Part shown: piece by piece, positions 53,053-57,218 of the stretch
How the letters are laid out: each line of letters begins with the position of its first letter
Numbering within the stretch: position 1 is the stretch's first letter
Assembly: GCF_002218085.1 (NCBI RefSeq)
Contig: NZ_BDUC01000016.1
Span: 4,846-62,063, forward strand
Direction of reading: 5' to 3'
DNA length: 57,218 nucleotides
Source of the DNA: Tolypothrix sp. NIES-4075
Lineage (GTDB): Bacteria > Cyanobacteriota > Cyanobacteriia > Cyanobacteriales > Nostocaceae
Position numbers and translations under genes: made by a program
Notes under the pieces: generated by a model
The model's database searches: none
The model's input: only the letters and a program-made list of their open reading frames with translations
Told to the model about the DNA's origin: nothing

Positions 53053-53904
53053 ATGGCAGTAAGATTCCTAGAAAACAAGGGCAGTGGCAATATCTTAGAA
53101 ATTAGTCGAGCTAGGCTTTTAGAACTTACCCCCAATGTTTATCCCCTCACTTGGGAAGCGATTCTTTCAGGTAATGGTGATAGTGCAGCTATCTTGGGTG
53201 CAGGTTTTGCCGAGCGTGAAGTTTTTTTTGGTTTTGAGGGAGTTGACTTAACGCGCTACCAACTTCCGACAATCGACTGTTACGACATTGCTACTGAGCC
53301 GCCAGAAAAGTTTTTAGCTTTACGCAGCCAATACCCAAACCTACAGTTAAATTATTTTTGCGATCGCAATCTAGCAGAACTAGAACTGACAAAACTTTAC
53401 GCTCGAAATAGCCTTCGGCTAGTTTCGGTTCATGGAGTATTAGATTACTTACAACCACATACGGTTACAGCAACATTACTTGATATCGTGAAGGTGCAGC
53501 CAGAGGCAATATCGATACGGCTATTTTTAATGGGCAACCCGTGGTCGCGGAATTTTGCGAGTATAGAGCAACTGGCGACGGAATTAAATTCAATAGAAAT
53601 TACTACAAGTGGCTTAGTCGAGCCGATTGATTTTGATATATTTTGTCGTACAGGTGTTGTGCAATTAAATATTTTAGATAAGGATAAAATTGAACATAAT
53701 TTGTTACCAAGTTATGGCGCATCTCATGTAATGCCTGATAAACTAGTTGGTTATTTAAATAGTCAAAGATATCAGCTTGTTGCAACTGATGTGTACTCAC
53801 TTTCAAGTCAAGATTTGCAAGGGGATGAATCGCAAAATCACAATAATAATAAAGATGTATTTTTAGATAATCCACATGGAATGTTGTTATTTTTTAAACG
53901 GTGA
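53053..53904 (+). CDS. hypothetical protein, possible Rossmann/methyltransferase-like fold
   Basis: 283 residues. SAAILGAGFAEREVFFGFEG followed by alternating strand-helix sequence (PTIDCYDIATEPPEKFLALR, LRLVSVHGVLDYLQPHTVTA) resembles a class I methyltransferase, with LVSVHGVLDYL at the position of motif IV. A SAM-binding GxGxG is incomplete (GAGFAE), so activity is uncertain. Ends with an Asn-rich linker and DNPHGMLLFFKR. Third gene of the 51252-53904 operon. Family not recognised. Confidence 0.55.
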   Translation: MAVRFLENKGSGNILEISRARLLELTPNVYPLTWEAILSGNGDSAAILGAGFAEREVFFGFEGVDLTRYQLPTIDCYDIATEPPEKFLALRSQYPNLQLNYFCDRNLAELELTKLYARNSLRLVSVHGVLDYLQPHTVTATLLDIVKVQPEAISIRLFLMGNPWSRNFASIEQLATELNSIEITTSGLVEPIDFDIFCRTGVVQLNILDKDKIEHNLLPSYGASHVMPDKLVGYLNSQRYQLVATDVYSLSSQDLQGDESQNHNNNKDVFLDNPHGMLLFFKR

Positions 53905-54390
53905 AATCCTCATTTGTCCTGTATATATTTATTAGATAGTTGACAACTATTGCTATAGAATATTGTGCAGGTTTATCATTATAATTATGGCGAAAAATAA
54001 TTTTTATCTTTTATGATCAACTTGATTTCTATGTTTTTTTGCCATCGCCTCCGGTCAACACTTCATGCAATCATGCTCCTAAGTAGGGCTTGCTGAATAT
54101 AGCTATAACCCCTTCCAAATAAGAGTTTCAATCCTTTTTATTCCAAGCAGGTGCAAACCTATGGCATTATCCGTCTCAAAATCCCTGCATTTTGGTGGAA
54201 AATTGTAGGGTAAATTTGAAAACCAACCTCCGAAACCACCATTTTTTCTACTGTGTGGTATCTAGATTCGCGTTATGGAGTTTTTCAGCAAGCCCTAAGT
54301 AGGGTGAATATATAATTTGCAAAAAGCAGACTTGGTTTTTTGAGATAGAGTAGTATATACCTACTATAGGCGGCTAGATATACGTAGACT
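53905..54390. other. intergenic region containing a MITE
   Basis: Apart from the inverted-repeat element at 54087-54294 I see no gene. The last 90 bp, between the MITE and the ATG at 54391, must contain the promoter of the large downstream gene. Confidence 0.5.
54087..54294. repeat. MITE with 8-bp target duplication
   Basis: Terminal inverted repeats GGCTTGCTGAA (start at 54087, complement ending at 54294) enclose 208 bp of non-coding DNA. CTAAGTAG flanks both sides (54079-54086 and 54295-54302), an 8-bp target duplication. Confidence 0.8.
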
Positions 54391-57218
54391 ATGATGCACT
54401 TCTATAACTTTAGTAATCCACAGCAAGAGCAAATCTATCGCAGGCTCAATCTTCTTGTTGGACTAGGAGCAGCCGCTTTTTATCGTGATGCTTGCCGTCT
54501 TATGGAAACAGAGCCACCACTGGAGTCTACAACACACTTGATAGGTCATCTTTTACGAGAAATTGAGAGTTCACTGCGTGATGTTTTGAAAAAAATTGGG
54601 GAGCCATTACAGCAATCCCCAAAAAAAGAGAAACCTTCTGGTGATAAACACAAAGCTCAAATTATAGCTATTTTGCAGGCACTCAATATTGCCGAGACAT
54701 CATCTGTAGCTCAAACATGGTTGAGTTTAGCTGGTGGAGATAGTGAGTACCGACTTCACAAACAAGCACATCGAGATGATCTTGCGCCACCACGTCCAAT
54801 TAATAAAAAATTCAGGCAGTTTTGGAATGATATACAAGGTGTTTTAGATCAAGTTCTTGATCGATTTGAAACTCGCTATTTAGATGTTCGTCAAACATTA
54901 GATCAGTTGCTTGCTAAACTCGAACCTGGAGACAAAGATTTATCGATACTTCGTCTTAATATCCCTAACAGTCTTGCTGGTTTGGGATACTTTTTCGAGA
55001 ATCTACAGTCTCCAGGATGGCTCCATCCTCTCTGGAAGGAAGGTTTTTTTGCAAATGTACCTCAGCCAGAAGAAGATATTGAACGCGGTACTATACGTTT
55101 TATACATTGGCAGCAGTCCCGCTACTTAACCCGAATGGCTTTCCAAGAGCCAGAAACAGTTCTGAAGATTGCATTAGAGATTGTAGAGACAGGGACAAAA
55201 AATGTCGATATACACGAAGACTTGGCTGAAGCAGCCCTTGTAATGTCACCAGAACTAGCTGCACGTTGGGTAGAAAAAGAAACCGAATGGCTAAAGAAGC
55301 AAGATTATCTCTACCTTACCCTTCCAGACAAATTAGGCAAATTGATTGCTTATCTTGCCGAAAACAAGCAAGTGAATACTGCCCTTGGTTTGGCTCGTGA
55401 GCTTCTAGCTGTGCTGCCAAGCTCAAAACGCAGTAGCTCTATAGAAATACGTACACGCTGCGATGACTATAATTACGGGATAATTCTCGAGGAAAATATA
55501 CCAAAGTTACTTTCAGTAGCTAGTGAGGATACTTTGCACTTGCTTTGCCACTTGCTGAGTAATGCCATTAAGTCTTTACAACTTCCTCATGAAAATAGAA
55601 TTTTTGAAGATTACTCCTATAACTGGTACAGGTCTTTTGAGAAAAAACAAAACCAATATGATGTAAGAAGTTTGTTGACTGCCGCTATATGGAAAACTGC
55701 GGAACAAATTGTTAGGGATAATTTGACACAAGTGGGGTTCATAGTAAAAACCCTTGAAGGCTATCACTGGCGAATTTTTAATCGTATGGCACTTCACCTA
55801 CTCCGCAACTTCCCTAACGGGACTCTAGACTTAATTGCAAAACGTCTGCCTGACCAACAACGGCTCAACGACTCAATCCTTTGCTACGAGTATGCAATTT
55901 TGCTAAAAGATCACTTTACTGTTCTTGCTCCAGAATTACAAGACAAAATTCTTAATTGGATTGAACAAGGGCCTAATGATACATCCTGGCTCAAAGAAGA
56001 AAAAATCACTGCATACATTAAGCATTGGCAACGAGATTGGTTGTCAATTCTAAACAATAGCCTTCCAGTAGAATGGCAGGAGTACTACAAACAACTAGTT
56101 GATGAAATAGGACCAGCTAAAGCATTTGAACCTGCTGGGGGTAATACAGCCTGGGAAGGACCTACTAGCGTAAAATCTGCTGAGGAATTAGCCATAATGA
56201 GTATGGCAGAATTAATTACATTTTTAGATCGGTGGCAGCCTACTGGGGAGTTATTAACGCCGTCGCGTGATGGCTTGGGTATGGAGCTTTCCAAAGTTAT
56301 TGCTCAAAAACCCCAAGACTTTATCAATGAGATTGAGCAGTTCAGGCAGTTGAACCCAGGATATAGACGCTGGTTACTAAGAGGATTGAATGATGCTTTG
56401 TTAACTCATAAACAACAGGCTTTTTCTTGGCGAGAAACTCTTAAGTTTTGCTCATGGGTAATGGAAAAACAGCAAAATATTTTTGAGGAGAAAGTTTCAC
56501 CTGGTGAGTTTAATTGGGAATGGAATCAGATTTGTGATGCGGTGGTAAAGCTACTTGATAGTGGTCTTCAACCAATAGGGCAGAACGAAATACCTCTCGA
56601 ATTCCGCAGTCAGGTTTGGAAAATACTGGAGCAAATTACGGAAGATTCAAGGGTTACGCCTGGATTTGAAACTCACTATCATAGTTCAAATATGACTCCT
56701 GTTGAGGCTTCCGTAAATACTGTTCGCGGTCAAGCTATGCACGCAGTTACAAAATATATGCTATGGTTGCTGCGACATACAAACAAAGAGGAGAATCAAG
56801 AAGAACAGAAAGTTTGGGATTTTGAAGAAATTCCAGAGGTACGGGCGCTTCTAGAACGTCATCTAAATCCTGAATATGATTGTTCCCTTATTATCCGGTC
56901 TGTCTACGGTCAAAATTTACCGTATCTCATGAGCATTGACTCAAAATGGACTATCCGTAATTTGGAAATAATTTTTCCAAAAGACAAGGTTCTCCAAGAG
57001 CTACGTGATGCAGCATGGGAAGCCTACGTTGCTTACAATCAAGCTTCTACTGACTTGTTTAACTTATTACGAGAGGAGTATAACCATGCTGTTGAAAGAA
57101 TGGGTGCTTATACTAACAAATGGCAAAATCGGTCGCGAGCTAATGAAGGTTTAGCAGCACACCTGCTCAACCTTTACTGGTATTGTGAACTGGAGCTTGA
57201 CGAGTCCAACGACCTTCT
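54391..57218 (+). CDS. large predominantly helical protein, partial (runs off the window)
   Basis: An uninterrupted frame of over 940 codons begins at ATG 54391 (MMHFYNFSNPQQEQIYRRLN) and is still open at the window end. It starts LLVGLGAAAFYRDACRLMET, THLIGHLLREIESSLRDVLK and KAQIIAILQALNIAETSSVA, all helical. A motif NSLAGLGYFFENLQSPGWLH-PL-x-x-EGFF and WQQSRYLTRMA follows, then many HEAT/TPR-like helices (AALVMSPELAARWVEKETEW, ALGLARELLAVLPSSKR). No ATPase or nuclease motif appears in this part. I have the impression of similar long proteins in bacterial accessory and defence regions but cannot name the family. Possible effector or ATPase domains may lie beyond the edge. Confidence 0.7.
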   Translation, partial: MMHFYNFSNPQQEQIYRRLNLLVGLGAAAFYRDACRLMETEPPLESTTHLIGHLLREIESSLRDVLKKIGEPLQQSPKKEKPSGDKHKAQIIAILQALNIAETSSVAQTWLSLAGGDSEYRLHKQAHRDDLAPPRPINKKFRQFWNDIQGVLDQVLDRFETRYLDVRQTLDQLLAKLEPGDKDLSILRLNIPNSLAGLGYFFENLQSPGWLHPLWKEGFFANVPQPEEDIERGTIRFIHWQQSRYLTRMAFQEPETVLKIALEIVETGTKNVDIHEDLAEAALVMSPELAARWVEKETEWLKKQDYLYLTLPDKLGKLIAYLAENKQVNTALGLARELLAVLPSSKRSSSIEIRTRCDDYNYGIILEENIPKLLSVASEDTLHLLCHLLSNAIKSLQLPHENRIFEDYSYNWYRSFEKKQNQYDVRSLLTAAIWKTAEQIVRDNLTQVGFIVKTLEGYHWRIFNRMALHLLRNFPNGTLDLIAKRLPDQQRLNDSILCYEYAILLKDHFTVLAPELQDKILNWIEQGPNDTSWLKEEKITAYIKHWQRDWLSILNNSLPVEWQEYYKQLVDEIGPAKAFEPAGGNTAWEGPTSVKSAEELAIMSMAELITFLDRWQPTGELLTPSRDGLGMELSKVIAQKPQDFINEIEQFRQLNPGYRRWLLRGLNDALLTHKQQAFSWRETLKFCSWVMEKQQNIFEEKVSPGEFNWEWNQICDAVVKLLDSGLQPIGQNEIPLEFRSQVWKILEQITEDSRVTPGFETHYHSSNMTPVEASVNTVRGQAMHAVTKYMLWLLRHTNKEENQEEQKVWDFEEIPEVRALLERHLNPEYDCSLIIRSVYGQNLPYLMSIDSKWTIRNLEIIFPKDKVLQELRDAAWEAYVAYNQASTDLFNLLREEYNHAVERMGAYTNKWQNRSRANEGLAAHLLNLYWYCELELDESNDL

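Noticed and set aside
1..57218. tRNA, rRNA and CRISPR loci
   Set aside because: Nothing resembling cloverleaf genes, rRNA or regularly spaced repeats was found on reading either strand; a dedicated search was not possible.

Overview
The window reads as chromosomal DNA of a filamentous, heterocystous-type cyanobacterium, most likely a Scytonema/Nostocales strain. The evidence is many HIP1 octamers (GCGATCGC), a photosystem II psbA gene, typical cyanobacterial short dispersed repeats, DUF3102 and DUF4079 families, and a gene cluster matching what I recall of the cyanobacterin (furanolide) pathway of Scytonema hofmannii. The species is an inference.

Layout. (1) 1-10.9 kb: a possible Tn7-like transposon end at the left edge; small accessory genes (secreted protein, histidine phosphatase, HNH nuclease and its truncated copy, frameshifted aldo/keto reductase, GIY-YIG gene); an IS630 element with TA target duplication; a truncated AMP-ligase; a divergent psbA; several transposase remnants; a DUF3102 gene. 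(2) 11.5-29.9 kb: a specialised-metabolite cluster, all on the plus strand. It encodes DAHP synthase, tyrosine ammonia-lyase, coumarate-CoA ligase-like enzyme, O-methyltransferase, ThDP enzyme, KASIII-like condensing enzyme, NmrA-like reductase, Rieske oxygenase, FAD halogenase, a second O-methyltransferase, an exported tyrosinase, prephenate dehydrogenase and a TetR regulator. Two shikimate genes (first and late dedicated steps) feed tyrosine and 4-hydroxyphenylpyruvate. The lyase and ligase make an activated cinnamoyl unit. The ThDP and KASIII-like enzymes build the butyrolactone, and the remaining enzymes decorate it. (3) 30-33.3 kb: an IS graveyard with a split IS4-type transposase and a small ORF bounded by 21-bp palindromes. 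(4) 33.3-46.3 kb, minus strand: a probable STAND-type conflict operon (LCAT-like lipase, a WD40 gene broken by an IS50-group element, a transglutaminase-like/NACHT protein, two 14-blade-scale WD40 proteins, one WD40 stub). (5) 46.5-54.4 kb: truncated genes (IS701, S1/P1 nuclease, IS1634 transposase, C5 DNA methyltransferase) and a set of unrecognised genes around a shared promoter region with repeated GTGATGCA sites. (6) 54.4 kb to the end: the start of a very large unrecognised, mostly helical protein running off the window.

Three points stand out. First, the psbA next to the cluster has at least three QB-pocket phenylalanines replaced (F211A, F255L, F274V) while the Mn ligands, S264 and F265 are kept; because cyanobacterin is a PSII inhibitor, this is a strong candidate for a self-resistance copy of the target. 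Second, two loci share one design: a small conserved ORF tightly flanked by 21-bp palindromes (TTCGC-type arms, 9-nt centre), lying next to two unrelated transposases; in one locus the unit is inside a complete IS50-group element with a 9-bp target duplication. Third, the NACHT/WD40/lipase operon looks like a split immune-type system with recently duplicated WD40 repeats and IS-inactivated members.
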